Part shown: one piece after another, positions 34,964 through 46,764 of the stretch
Numbering within the stretch: the first letter of the stretch is position 1
Layout: each line of letters opens with the position of its first letter
Assembly: GCA_033297075.1 (NCBI GenBank)
Contig: MU858142.1
Location: 1 to 64,000, forward strand
From: Rhypophila decipiens
Taxonomy: Eukaryota; Ascomycota; Sordariomycetes; Sordariales; Naviculisporaceae
Direction: 5' to 3'
Length of the DNA: 64,000 bases
Made by a program: the position numbers and the translations under genes
The notes under the pieces: generated by a model
Database searches by the model: none
Seen by the model: only the letters and a program-made list of their open reading frames with translations
What the model was told of the DNA's origin: nothing

Positions 34964-36103
34964 ATGAGAGATCCTTTCCCTCTCCCGCCGATCCCCGCCT
35001 TGAGCAAGGCGTCGGAGCCGCTGGCCAAGCTGCTCGCCTTCCCAACACTACCGCTGCACGTCCACGAGGTCGTAGCCTCGGCCCTCTTCTACACATTCGT
35101 ACAGGTGGTGGTCTCGCCGGTGTTATCGAACTGGCTCTTCCCGCAGCACTACCCCAAGACGAGGGCCAAGAAGATCAACTGGGACGCGCACGTCGTCTCG
35201 CTCATCCAGAGCACCCTGATCAACGCCCTCGCGCTGTGGGTCATATTCGTCGACGATGAGCGCTGGAACTCCAACTTTGAGGAGCGGGTCTGGGGGTATA
35301 CCGGCTCGTCGGGCATGATCCAGGCCATGGCCTGCGGCTACTTTGTCTGGGATCTCCTGGTGACGCTGCTCTACCTGGACGTCTTTGGGCTCGGCCTGCT
35401 CGCGCACGCCGTCAGCGCGCTGGCTGTCTACTCGTTTGGATTCGTAAGTTTTTGCTTGCGCCCACACACAACCCCTCCTCTACACTCATTTACTAACCTC
35501 ATCACCATCCAGAGACCATTCCTAAACTTCTACTCCTGCATCTTCATCCTCTACGAGCTCTCGACCCCCTTCCTAAACATCCACTGGTTCTTCGACAAGC
35601 TCAACATGACCGGGTCCCGCGCCCAGCTCTACAACGGCATCGCCCTGCTATTCACATTTTTCTCGTGCCGCCTCGTGTGGGGGACCTATCAATCCATCGT
35701 GGTCTACGGGGACATGTGGAAGGCCGTCCACACCGCGCCGGACCGCATCCACGTCGTCAACGCCCTGTCCCGAAACGCTACCCTCACAGACCCGAACTTC
35801 AACATGATGTCCTTTGTCACGGAGGAAGAACCCGTCCCTGTCTGGTTGGCGCTGATCTACGTGGCTAGTAACCTGACGTTGAACGGCCTCAACTGGGTCT
35901 GGTTCTTCAAGATGATTGCCGCTGTTAGGAAGAGGTTCGAGCCGCCCAAGGCGGCGGTGAAGGAGGGCAAGAGCTTTGCGGATGCTGTTGCGGGCAAAAC
36001 TACGGGGACTGAGAAGGTTGCTGCTCCGCTGAGACGCAGGGGGAATTCGATTGTGGATGTTATTCCTGATAGTGAGGAGCTCAGGAAGGGACAGATTCAG
36101 TAG
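34964..36103 (+). CDS. TLC-domain multi-pass membrane protein (TMEM56/YPR114W-like)
   Basis: Two exons, 34964-35443 and 35513-36103; 356 aa. Splicing GTAAGT...ATCCAG joins AVYSFGF to RPFLNFYSCIFILYEL. The 69-bp intron is a multiple of three and free of stops, so retention would insert 23 residues (SFCLRPHTTPPLH...). Features: N-terminal membrane segment around LFYTFVQVVVSPVL, then five or six more hydrophobic helices, with the TLC-type stretch DAHVVSLIQSTLINALALWV, ACGYFVWDLLVTLLY, SCIFILYELSTPFLNIHWF and GIALLFTFFSCRLVWG. The cytosolic C-terminus is basic and Ser-rich. TLC (TRAM-LAG1-CLN8) proteins bind or modify lipids; this subfamily lacks the HH motif of ceramide synthases as far as I can see, so a lipid-sensing or lipid-transport role at the ER is likely but unproven. 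It converges on sla1. Confidence 0.8.
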   Translation: MRDPFPLPPIPALSKASEPLAKLLAFPTLPLHVHEVVASALFYTFVQVVVSPVLSNWLFPQHYPKTRAKKINWDAHVVSLIQSTLINALALWVIFVDDERWNSNFEERVWGYTGSSGMIQAMACGYFVWDLLVTLLYLDVFGLGLLAHAVSALAVYSFGFVSFCLRPHTTPPLHSFTNLITIQRPFLNFYSCIFILYELSTPFLNIHWFFDKLNMTGSRAQLYNGIALLFTFFSCRLVWGTYQSIVVYGDMWKAVHTAPDRIHVVNALSRNATLTDPNFNMMSFVTEEEPVPVWLALIYVASNLTLNGLNWVWFFKMIAAVRKRFEPPKAAVKEGKSFADAVAGKTTGTEKVAAPLRRRGNSIVDVIPDSEELRKGQIQ

Positions 36104-37337
36104 TTGTTGGTATGTGATGTGTAATCTGTGACGTTGATGGGTTGGTTTTGTCCCTCTTTCCTTTTTTCAATGGAGCTTTTTTGGCGCTGGGGATGTGGGT
36201 TAGATTTTTGTTGTTGTCTACACACGAACTGGAGTATTTTGATGAGTTGTTGTTTAGGTTCGATCGAATAGTATGGGGGGTTGAAAGATCTGGTTGTTAT
36301 TTTGTTTTGTCAGCGCAAAGTACATTTCATCTACAGTACGGATATACTCGTAATTTCATCTGCATTTGGTGGAGGATGGCTTGGCTTCGGGCACTCTTTT
36401 TTTTTTTTTAGTTATATGTTCTATCTGGACGGTGGGATCAGCGAGGCTGGGTGAGATACATGGAACATATGGACGGACAGGAGGATGGTGACAAGGAGGT
36501 AATAGGTAATGAAACTATCTGGACCCGTCTCATTGCTTTGATTATTCTCATGGAGTTGGTTAAATACCTTGTACCTTGGGTAAATATTTGTACCTACTAC
36601 CTACCTATTGACTACAACTCGCTGGGAACGTTGTGGGAATCGCTCGCTCTGATATAATTTCGCAATATGGATTAATCTGTCCTGACTGTTCTTTATCTCG
36701 TCCGAATAGTTTAATATCTCATAACCCTTGCTTATTGTCCGGACGAAAGGAATGTAAATACAAAGTTAATTATTAGTCAAGGCCTCCATCTTACCTATTA
36801 TGTAGTTCTAGCTAGCTGTTTAACAAAAGAAAGACAGCATAGAGACTAAAACGGGACGGGAAGAAAAAACGGAAAAAGAAAAAGAAAAAGAAAGTGCACA
36901 AATGCCGCTTGTTTCAAAAGTCTGATCAAGTAAAATGAATATATAAAGTTAATAATCAATGAATGAACGCAACTGACGAGGCCGCCCCTTTCAGCTATTA
37001 ACACCACTGCCAACCTTCCCAGTCAATAAACCCACCCGGACACAAACCAAACACACCAAAAACACTTGTATGTTGTTGGTCTTTGGTTTAGTTCAAAGCT
37101 CACCACCCTCCCTCCCTACCTACGACCACCATTCATTCAGTCAACATCTGACCTGACCAGTCAGTCTACCACGCCAATCAGCGTCCCACCAGCCTAACCG
37201 AGAACCAAGCCAGACGATTACGCTTCCTATTCCTGACACTCAGTAAATGCCTGCCTTGCTATTGCCAACCTACACCGGAAAAAGAAGACGGGCAGCTGCG
37301 GTAGTTGATAACAACCTCTGCAAAGTAAAAAACGACT
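36104..37337. other. Convergent 3' region, TLC gene and sla1
   Basis: About 1.2 kb between two converging genes, AT-richer than the coding DNA, with a T-run at 36392 and a purine tract of repeated GAAAAA units at 36857-36895 that may belong to 3' ends. No gene. Confidence 0.5.
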
Positions 37338-40300
37338 TTAAAATCCGAATGGGTTTTGCGGAGCTGTAAGAAAGAATCAAGTCAGTAAACTTTCATATCC
37401 CATATAACCCCCTGCATAAAAAAAGGGGAAATAAATAAATCGCAAACAAGGATAGGAGGCGAGAAAAGAAAGAAAGGAAAAGAAAATAAACTCACTAGCA
37501 GCACTCAAATTCGCCCTCCGCCCCGTAGGCTGAGGCGCCAACTTCTTGGTCGAATCCACGCCAAACCGTACAGGAGGCGGCGGTCCAGTCTTTTGCGGAA
37601 CAAGAGGCTGCATAGGCGCTGCTAACCCACCAACACCAAATCCAGTCTGCTGCGGCTGCATCCCAAACCCAGTCTGCTGTGGCTGCATCAGTGGTGCTTG
37701 TCCAAACCCAGTCTGCTGTGGCGGCAGTGGCGGCTGTCCGAATCCAGTCTGCATAGGCGGCATCGGTTGTCCCATAAATCCAGTCTGCATCGGCTGCATC
37801 GGTGCTTGTCCAAACTGCTGCTGCTGCTGCTGCTGCTGCGGTTGCATATTCATCATGCCTGTTGGTTGAGGGGGCAGGAACTGGGGAGTTTGCTGGAAGC
37901 CAGTCTGCTGGACGGGAATACCAGTCATCATGGGCATCATCTGTTGTTGTGGCACCTGCTGTTGCTGTTGCTGCATCTGTTGCAGAAACTGCTGCTGCAT
38001 ACGGGCCTGAGCAATATCGTTCAAGCTCTGTCCGGGTGGAGCAACCTGGGTTTGATAGCCTGTCATCTGGGGCTGTAATGGCGGTGGTGTAAACGCACTA
38101 GGTTGTGCTGATTGGGGGGCAGAAAGTGGCCGAGATGGAGGCGGTGGTGGCATGAGCGAGCCCGCGCCTTGTCCGTACTGAGGTGGTTGCGGCCGTTGAC
38201 GAGCTGTCGCCTGGGGTTGTATAAACTGCTGTCCGGTAGGTGTCGCCTGGATGCCGGTGAAGAATGCAGGTGTAGCACCAGTTGGTTGGGGAATCTGGGC
38301 CGGAGCTGGCGCGGGAACAGCAGCTGGGAGGACTGCCGGCGCCAGTGACAAAGCCAAGGGCGCTGGTGCCGGTGGCTGGGCTTTCTCGGGTTCTAGAGGC
38401 TGGCTGAGCAAGGACAGTTCTTGCATCGAGGCCGAAAGTGGCTTCGCGGGAGCTGGGGCCGGAGCCTGAGCAGCCGCTGGTGCAGGTGCGGGAGCCGGAG
38501 CGGGAGCTGTCTCAGCAGGACGGGCAGCAGGCTGTGGAGCTGGCTCAGGACTCTTGCTCTTCGCCGGCTTCACATCCCAAGCATCATCATCAAACCCACC
38601 AGAAGGCTTAGACGACGACGCGGCAGACGCAGGGGCCGCGGTACTCGGCGACTGTGGCTTGGGCTCGCTTCCACCAGATCCCTTCTTCAGAGAAAAGGCA
38701 TTGGGATCAACAACATTACTCGTCTCGACTGGAGGAGCAGGACGTCCTTTCCTGGTGTTATTCCGAAGAGTACCACCGGGGCCAGAGAACAACCCCCCAG
38801 CCCCTTCGTCCTCACCTCCGGCCGTCTTCTTCGTCCGCCCGTATTTGTTGTCCAGGAACCTCATCACCTTGATGATATCTCCCTCGCGAATACCCAAATT
38901 CCGCAACACACTAGCGTCGACGTCGGGCAAAACACTCTCGTCCATAGAATCCCTCGTGAATGCCTGGGCATACCGCTCACACAAGCCCACGTTGACGTCG
39001 CAGCCGAGGAAGAACTGGAACCAGTCGTAGTCGGGCTTCTTGGGCTCGATCGAGGCCCCGACCTTGGTGGCTGGCTGCTTGGATCGTGACGATGACTCTG
39101 CGGACCTCTTCTTGAGATCGGACAGGGGCTTGTCCTCGTCGAGGGAAATACCAGTGATCCGCTCAACGTACTCTAAATCGGCAAGTGACATCTTTGCAAT
39201 GGGCACGGCAATCTTAACACCATTCATCTTGTGAAGATTGATCTTCCCATCCTTCAATCCCAGGAACTGCGCTTCGACGCTAAATGATTTAGATCTATCC
39301 GTCCATGTTCGTACCTTGGACTGGTCGGGTTCTGACCAAGTAAAAGCAGTTAGTTTGTAAAATATCACACAGGAGGAACGATACGTACTTGATTTCGTCG
39401 ACCTCGAGGACGAAGAAGTTTCCGATCGGCCATTTTCGCGTTTACTGCTGCTTCTCTGTTTCCCCTCGCTGTTACCATCTCGTGCCAACAGACTACTACT
39501 CCGATCTGGCAAACGCATTCCGGGGCCTACCTCGGAAGATCTCTTTTCCCTTTCCCTCTGTTCCTCCCTCTGCGCCGCCTTGATGGCTTCCTTGGTCAGC
39601 CTCTGCTCTTCGAGGCGATTCTGCTCGACGGTCGATTTCCCGGCGTTGATACCTGTGGCCGAAGGAGGGGCGGAAACGTCGATGGTGCCCGTGATCTCGA
39701 TGTAGCTGCTGGGGACGACTCCTTCCTTAGAGTTTTTGAGACGTCGAACCTGCCACCACTCGTCACTCTTAGTGTCGTCGATGACAATGACCTCGTCTCC
39801 CACGTAAACAGTGACCTCGTCCTCGCCCTGGGCCTCGAAATCGTAAAGGATAACACCCTTCTTCTGGGACTTTTTGCCGCCACCTGTACCAGCCATGATT
39901 ACCTCCTTCAAGCCCTCGGCACGGATGGCGCCGGCCAGCTCGCCCAGCATCGCAACAATCTCCTCTGCCGTGTCCTTCGCGCCGGCGTGAAAGTCAAAAC
40001 TTTTACTGGGCTTCACTAGCTCCATAAAGACGTGTTTGCCCTCCCGCGAGTAGTGCGTCATGCGGTCTCCTGTCCATTCTTGGGACGGGCCATCAGACTG
40101 TCGTTCGGGAGCTACCAGGATAACGCCAGTCCTCAGGTTAATGCCCAAAGTAGTCGGCATCTTCTTTTTCTTGCCCATTACCGACATCATTTCGTTGATG
40201 TTGTACATGTGAAACCCTCCCGGCGCGAGCTGTGCCGTCTGAGGAGACATCGGCTCCGGCATATGGGGGGTCCGGGGCGTCCTTGGACTGTAATCACCAT

Positions 40301-41123
40301 TGCTTCCCTGATCAATAGTCGGCGAACGGTACGACTCTGATACCTGAGAATCACCGCGGGGTCGCGTAGGCAGCGGGGGAGATTTCGCATTGTCCTCGTC
40401 AGATTCATCGGCAAAGTGGGCACGTCTAGTAGGGGCCAAATCAAGCGGGGCCGGAGTATGCGGCTGGGACAACGAAGACGATCGGACACCGCCCATCACA
40501 TTGGCAAGCGCGGCGGCAGGGTTCGGGACGGCGGGACTGCTCGGTTCCGAGGGAACGTTTCTCGTGGGCAGAGGAGGGCTCGCAACATCGCTGCTCGGCG
40601 TCCTGACGGGAAGAGGCGGAGGAGTCGGTATCGGGGCCGCTTCTTCTTCCTCTTGCCTTTCTTCCCCTTCTCCTAGCTCAATATAATTAGCCGGAACAAA
40701 ACCGTAGTCCCCATCATGCCCGACGAGGATCCAGTCCGGGTCCGTCGTGTCAAAGACCGAAAGCTGCGCATCTTCGGGGAAGGAGAGTTCCTCGTCCGTC
40801 TGGCGGGTGTATTCGTACAAGGCGCGCGCTTTTCCTAGAGGTTGTGCCTAGAATGTCATAGATGTATAATCAGTTTCCTGACCTCCTGGCCCAGCGTGTT
40901 TCCAGAATGATGAGAGATCCCATACCTCCTCGACGTAGTTGTTGGGAATCAAGCCGATGGGTTCGTCGTCGTCCTCGGCAGAGGCCTTCTTCTTTGCCTT
41001 CCACCAATCATCGTCTTTACTCTTCTCTATGACGTACAAGATGTCTCCCTCGGTGATTTGGAGCTCGCCCTCTCCTTGCGGAGCGTAGTCGTAGACTGCC
41101 TTGTACACTCCTAGGAAACCCAT
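37338..41123 (-). CDS. sla1: Sla1, endocytic actin-regulatory adaptor
   Basis: Four exons: 41123-40926, 40847-39389, 39331-37496, 37363-37338; 1172 aa. Domains: SH3-1 (residues about 3-66, AVYDYAPQGEGELQITEGD), SH3-2 (about 72-125, ALYEYTRQTDEELSF), SH3-3 (about 396-450, ILYDFEAQGEDEVTVYVGDE), SHD1 (about 553-606, KPDQSKVRTWTDRSKSF...), SHD2/SAM (about 656-720), then a Pro/Gln-rich tail with about ten Q-x-TG repeats (PMQTGF, PQQTGF). In yeast those repeats bind Pan1 and are phosphorylated by Ark/Prk kinases; SHD1 recognises NPFxD cargo and the SH3 domains restrain Las17. The SHD1 start is readable only if the 57-bp intron 39332-39388 is spliced. The final 26-nt exon gives TPQNPFGF, an NPF motif. 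An alternative acceptor at 37412 gives another ending. Confidence 0.92.
37620..37860 (-). repeat. sla1: Q-x-TG repeat and polyQ coding block in sla1
   Basis: Minus-strand codons repeat the unit (P/M)QQTGF(G)(M/Q)... six or more times, followed by a CAG tract at about 37815-37840 coding seven glutamines. These are the Sla1 LxxQxTG-type phosphorylation and Pan1-binding repeats. Copies are similar at DNA level, so unit number could vary between strains. Confidence 0.75.
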
Positions 41124-42725
41124 GGCTTCTGCGGAGAAACGGACAGGAGCAGCTTTGCGATCAGAAGAGAGATACTAATTGTTATCAAAGCTCGAGTCGC
41201 ATCTGATCAAGACGGGACATCTAAAGATCGGACCGCAAGGCGCTGTTGAGCGAGCGACAGATGGCTGCACCTGCGGGGAAGCGACTAGCAAGCGAGCAAC
41301 CAAGTTTGTTGACGTCGATCTCGGACTCGGATGTTGGTTTAGAGCGGCGATGTAATACAGATCCGGTCGAGCACACCCCGCCAGAAAGGGCAGGTGGTGG
41401 TTGGACTTGGCGTGGTGAGGTTCGAGGGAATATCCGTAGACAAGAATTGGGGCTGCTTGTCGGTCCAAGCTCACCGTCCAAAGTGCCCGCAATTAGGGGG
41501 GCCGGTGGTGGTATTGGTGGTGGGAAGCGACGTAACGAGAGATTGGGCTCGGTTCGTTCTGCTATGTTCGGGGTCGGGTCCGCGAAACCGGATGGCAGTG
41601 GACGTTGAGAGAGAGAGAAGAGAAAGGTCGTGGGTGGGTTGCGTCAACTAGACCAAATTACCTTGGTCGGTTCGGTCCGGGGCCGCCCTCGTTCTCACGG
41701 GTGGAGTTGTTATTCGTGACGATTCCGTATCGCAAATTGGGAAATGGGGACAAATGGATCGCCGTTAGGGATATGTGTTGTATCCTTGGCCTGTCAACAG
41801 TGCTACAAAAACTACAAGCTATTCCGAAATGTTTCAAAAGCGATCGGGAAGACACATAGTAAAGCTGTCGCAGAAAGCTGATGCTGATTAAGGCCCCAAG
41901 GCATGCAGTTGCTACTGCGGTGTGGTGAGGGTGTGTCCGGGGAACGGGATAGGCGGAGGTGTCACAGGGCAACACACGGGGCACCCAAGCTGAAGATTGA
42001 GTTCTTCAGGCGGTCCAGGCCTGGCAAGTAAAGAAAAGCGGGCCATAAGTCAACAGAAAATCAGGCAGCGCGGTATCGGTATTGCTGACAATAATGAAGT
42101 TTCCTGTACAAGGCTTGGCCCGGTCATTACACATGGAATGCTTACGTAAATTCTCAACTTCCCCCTGAGCCCCTGAATCGCCATGAACCAATGCTCGATG
42201 GGATGAGCCTGAAATTCACAACAGAAGCATAAAGTTCGAGATTACCCAAAAGTATGATCTCCAACTGCCAAAAGGATGTAGCCGGCATAGGTACTCAACT
42301 TCACGTGCAAAGAAAATAACAGCGAAATACAAGACCTCAAGACCAAACCATTTTCATCATCTACTGGTAGGCCTCCCTCCCCATCTAATAAATCTTTACC
42401 TCGACCTGTCGATACTGCGCGTCACTTCCCATTGTTTATCCCTCCCAAGATAAATGCCCGTAGCCTGCACAAACAGAATTGTCTCAAAGAGATATAAAAC
42501 CCAAGTCAACGAGGAATCCTCTGTCCCAAACAAATCTACCTAATAGCCTATAATGAAATATATATCATGTCTGTCCCATGCCCTCTCAAGATTACCGTCC
42601 GTCGTCGACCAAACTCAGCGCCAAAATAGATAACCATTTCGCCCAAGATCAAGCTTCCCTAATCCTCATGAACCTCATATCACATGTTCCTATTCGTCCC
42701 TACACGTGCAGTGCATCGAACATGA
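41124..42725. other. Intergenic, sla1 promoter and AMP deaminase 3' flank
   Basis: About 1.6 kb. Left half is the sla1 promoter and leader; right half the AMP deaminase 3' UTR. Only short overlapping frames. Confidence 0.5.
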
Positions 42726-45700
42726 TCACGCCTTATCGCTCTCATGCATCGAGCTCTGCCGAGTGCTGTTCTTCCTCTGGCTCCTGGTGACCACCCCAGG
42801 AAAGTATCTAGGCTCCTGACCCCACAGGTGAACGTCCCGGATCGGGTCCGACGAGCCCATAATAGGCGAAGCAACGACAGGACTCTGAAACATCTCAGCC
42901 TGGGTGCCAGGGCTTGCGGTGATAGGCACGAATCCCGAGCCGGCGCTGGTGTCAACTTGAGGAGGCTGTCCGCTTCCAGCTAGTGCCGCGGCTGGCAGCG
43001 AGATGTGGCTCCGTCGGTTTGCAGCCGGCGGCGATGCTGCCGACAGCACAGCCGACCCGGGCATGGAAGGCATCATCGGAGACCTAGCCGCAACAGACTG
43101 ACCTCCAGCTCCTTTAGTTTCGGCTGCCGCAACAATAGCAGACTCTGCGTCTTCTGCGATTGTATTATACCTCTCCACCCTGCCAACAAACGGTCAGTGT
43201 CATGGTTCCACTTGTCTGGAATCAAACATCAAACTTACATGTTCCGCTCTTCAGTCAAAGTGCGGTACCTAAACTCCTCTCTGCGGTCCGGAACGTTTGT
43301 CTTGACCTGTTCATTCCCAAGCGCCCCAGGCTTGTCGAAGTGGTTTCCCAGCCATTGCTGCTTGACCGAGAACTCATAACCACTCTGCTTGACCGAATTC
43401 TTTGCGAGCTCGCACATGTCGACCGAGCTGAGCTTGTAGATCTGAGCAGCGACAGCATACTCCTCGATCAGAGGCTCTTTGGTGAAGGCGAATTGCAGAG
43501 GATCGTCAGTGGACAGCGATACATTGAGACCACGCTTGAAGTATTGATGGAACGGATTCCGCTCGTACGCCAGGAAAAGTGCGTTGTTGCTAAGCGGCGA
43601 CATGGCGATTCCGATCTGCTCCAAGTAAAAGAAATACTGGAGAATGGGGACTTTGCGGAGAAGGAGACCGTGGCTGATGCTGTGACAGCACAGGGCAGCA
43701 ATGGCTAGATGTTCGCTATCGCCCGCCTCGCCGCAGTGAGGGCGGAGAAGAAACGTGTTGAAACCTCGCTGCTTTCTAAATGCGTTCAGAGACGAGATGT
43801 TCGCATAGAGATAGTAGATCCAGTAACTATACGGCGGATTCTGCTTGGTATCCCACACTCTGGGGACAGGGTACTTTTTGAACAGGCGTCTCTCAACCTT
43901 GCTCTCGTCGTCAACGCTGTCGATTCCAATCACTCGCTGGAGGAAAATGTGCAGCTTTGGGTGGCTGGTTGGATCCTTGGTAACCTCAAAGAGGGGCTGG
44001 AAGATGTTCTTTACGACTCTTTCAAACGAATCCATCAAACCGCTGGCTTTGTAGACATCGTAGAGCCGGGGGATCTGAATCAACCACCGGACATTGTGCG
44101 AGAAGAGCTTGTTGTCGACGACCCAGGCGGCCAGTTTGTCCCACTCATCGATCGATTTGCCATAGATGGAAATACGCCACTCTACCATCTGGTATTTGCT
44201 CGATTCCAGATCGGAGATGACTTCCTTGGTAATCTCAGCCAGATATCGTCCTCGGATATAGTTATCCGTCTTAAGGAATATCTCACGCAACCTAGATTCG
44301 CCGATGGGATTGTATTTGAGGTTGAACTTGTCAAAGCGGTGGAAGGAGTCAGTGTGAGCATGCATATCCAGGGTATCGATGCTGAGATCATATGCCGTGA
44401 GCTTGATGCTCTCAAACACCTCGGCCAGTGTCAAGAACTTCCCATCACGGAACATGACAGTTTCATCCGGGTGCTTCTTCATCTTGCTCTTGATGAAGCG
44501 CAAAAGATGCTTCTGGTTCATGCAGGCCGAGTGATGAACGTGAGTGTCGACCTTTCTGACGTTGTAAAAGTCACGATGAGGCACCTTTTTGCTGTCGGCT
44601 GTCTCTTGATACTCATTCAGAAGCACGTAGAGGTTGAATTTGCCCTCCAAGTAGGAAAGACGACGGAAAGCAAAGCTTTTACTGGGACCGTCCGAGGCAA
44701 TGCTCAGGATCTCCTCCAGGTCGATGTAATACTCCTTAATCGTGGGCACCTTGGATATCGGGGAGCCGGCTTGCTCCGACTTCTCATTCTGGTACACCTG
44801 GTACACTCCGTTCTCATCCAGGCGATACGTCATCTCGCTTGAGCCAGGAAGGGGCAGGACATCTTCCATATCGAAATCCTCGCCGATATCTTGGCCGGGT
44901 TTGCGCTTTTTGGCTGCAGACTTACGTTCGGCGGTCTCAAGCTGCTTCTCTGTATTCAAGACCTGGCTGTTCTGGAGACTGGCGCTGGCGCTGGCTGGCT
45001 GACTACTCCTCCCAGCCTTCTCGCGCTCCTCGCTCCATGCCGGCTCCGGCGGCGTTGGATAGATGGGCCAATTGGGGTCATCTTTGGGGTTATCGTACGG
45101 GCCTTGAAGGGATCCCCGGATGTACTTGTGTCGCAGGGACTGGATCTTATGGATGTTTCTAAAGATGGTGCTCAGCTCGGCCGTGATCTGAGGATCAGCG
45201 TCCTGATAGGTGCTACTACCAATACCGGCCACTGCCCCTATTTGCTGAGCCGCACTGGTGACTGGTATCTGGTCCATACGGTTTGCAACTTCCCTGACGA
45301 AGCTCGGGTCTCTTTGAATGGGAAGCTCGTTTGTCCCCCCAGCTGCACTGGACGACGGCGCCATCTCAAGTATCTCGGTGCTGGCAGACGAGAAGAGGCC
45401 GCTTGAGGCAAGGTCCAGAGGGAGGTTCTTCACACCTGGGCCGATAAGCGGACTACCTTGAGGTGTGATCTGAGCATGTGTATGGGTTTGGCTTCTTTGA
45501 TAGAACAACTTTGCCTCGGTCTGTGTCATCTGGCGTTCGGCAATCGGGTCAAAGAATGCCGTTTTGGTAGGCATGTCTCTTGCCAGCATCCCTTCTTGTA
45601 TTCTGGCATCATCCTCTTCGTCGTGCTCGATTCTGGAATCTCGACGGTCGCCCGGGACGGTGTCATCGTCGTCGCCCCCATGATTAAAATGATCATGGGA

Positions 45701-45967
45701 TGAAGCCTGGCCATCGAGGTCTGCGTGGCTGTGAGCCAGCGCCGAATACTCGTCATCGTCAGAGTCATCCATTCTCAATTGAGTGGCGGCAAGTCTGGGC
45801 GACGTCGAGTTGGAGGAGGGATCGTGGGCGAACGAATGCTCTGACAAGCAGGAGGTGGGTTGTTAGCTTGAGGTCCAGATATAGGGCTGAAAGCTGCGCA
45901 TCGGAAGCTATCCCTCATCCATTGGACGGCCCGGCTTTGACACGGGGGAGTAATACTTACCAGCCAT
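42726..45967 (-). CDS. amd1: AMP deaminase
   Basis: Three exons: 45967-45961, 45840-43239, 43179-42726; 1020 aa. Exon 1 is only 7 nt (ATG GCT G). Reaction: AMP + H2O to IMP + NH3, a zinc enzyme of the purine nucleotide cycle that sets adenylate balance. Active-site motifs: HVHHSACMNQKHLL (436-449, zinc His pair), DMHAHTDSFHRFDKFN (about 494-509), LLRPHCGEAGDSEHL (700-714, zinc His and catalytic Glu) and NVSLSTDDPLQFAFTKEPL (775-793, catalytic Asp). The N-terminal 350 residues are disordered and acidic with a basic KSAAKKRKPG, as in yeast Amd1 where this part is regulatory. Exon 3 adds a Ser/Ala/Pro-rich tail of about 150 residues ending RQSSMHESDKA after the catalytic domain, longer than I expect for yeast Amd1. 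Confidence 0.96.
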
Positions 45968-46764
45968 CCTGAGCTGTCTCGCAGAAGGAAGACTTGACCG
46001 AGAAAACAAGATTGGGACAATGTCGCTGTGCTGGACGAAAGTTTCGGTGAAGGGAAAAGGAATCACTCAAGCTGCGGCTTTGACCGGCAGTGTTGCTTAC
46101 AGGCGCTAAGGTACTGGACCGGGTGCTGGATACCCGACTGTTTTGTTGAACAATTGTTAGCGGTCGGTTGACCCCCACCACAAAGAAACGGCCACTAGCG
46201 GTACAACGCTCCCCCACTAATTCGTCCTGACAGGTCGAGCAGGGGTGTGACGTTCTGATGGGACGCAAAAGAGCTCACCCCTCTTTCGACCCCCTATTTA
46301 TAACAACAACCCAAGTAAACAAACAATAAGGTGGGAAGACATCTCCGCTCATACTCTTTCACCTCTACCAAAGACAGAACTCCATGATTTAAAATATGTA
46401 TTTTGAATTTGTTGAATTCTATCAGGGGCCTAATAAAGAGGGGCCCTTCTTCTCACATACAGTCACCACGCTTGGAAGGGTCAGAGTAAAACGTGAGAAA
46501 ATCGATAGAATCTCCACTATATTCTAAATGTGTTTTCCTGGGTTGGAATACATGCTCTGGCTGGCTAGAATAAATTCCTTGACTGACTAGAACAGACATA
46601 CTGGCTAGGCTGGAACGGATGCCTTGGCCAGCTAGAAATGCCTTGACTAGCTAGAATAGATGCCTTAACTGGACTAGAAAAGTCATATTGGACTGGTGCC
46701 TGTATATGAAAGTAGTGGTGCCAGTTTATCAAACCCCTACTGGAATTCTAAGCCATGCGGGCGA
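45968..46764. other. Intergenic, AMP deaminase promoter
   Basis: About 0.8 kb holding the AMP deaminase promoter and leader (left) and the 3' end of the F-box gene (right). Contains a degenerate tandem repeat at 46546-46696, listed separately. Confidence 0.5.
46546..46696. repeat. Degenerate minisatellite, about seven 19-23 bp units
   Basis: Successive units begin GAA and mostly end CTA or CTG: GAATACATGCTCTGGCTGGC.., GAATAAATTCCTTGACTGAC.., GAACAGACATACTGGCTAGG.., GAACGGATGCCTTGGCCAGC.., GAAATGCCTTGACTAGCTA, GAATAGATGCCTTAACTGGA.., GAAAAGTCATATTGGACTGG. An approximate consensus is GAATAGATGCCTTGRCTGGC followed by TA. Divergence between units is high, so the array is old. Confidence 0.7.

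Noticed and set aside
37546..39089. Long plus-strand frames opposite sla1 (Cys-, Arg- or Ser-rich)
   Set aside because: Antisense shadows of the repetitive Gln/Pro codons of sla1.
43709..44842. 377-aa plus-strand frame opposite AMP deaminase
   Set aside because: Antisense shadow of a conserved, codon-biased catalytic domain; the minus-strand product is unmistakable.
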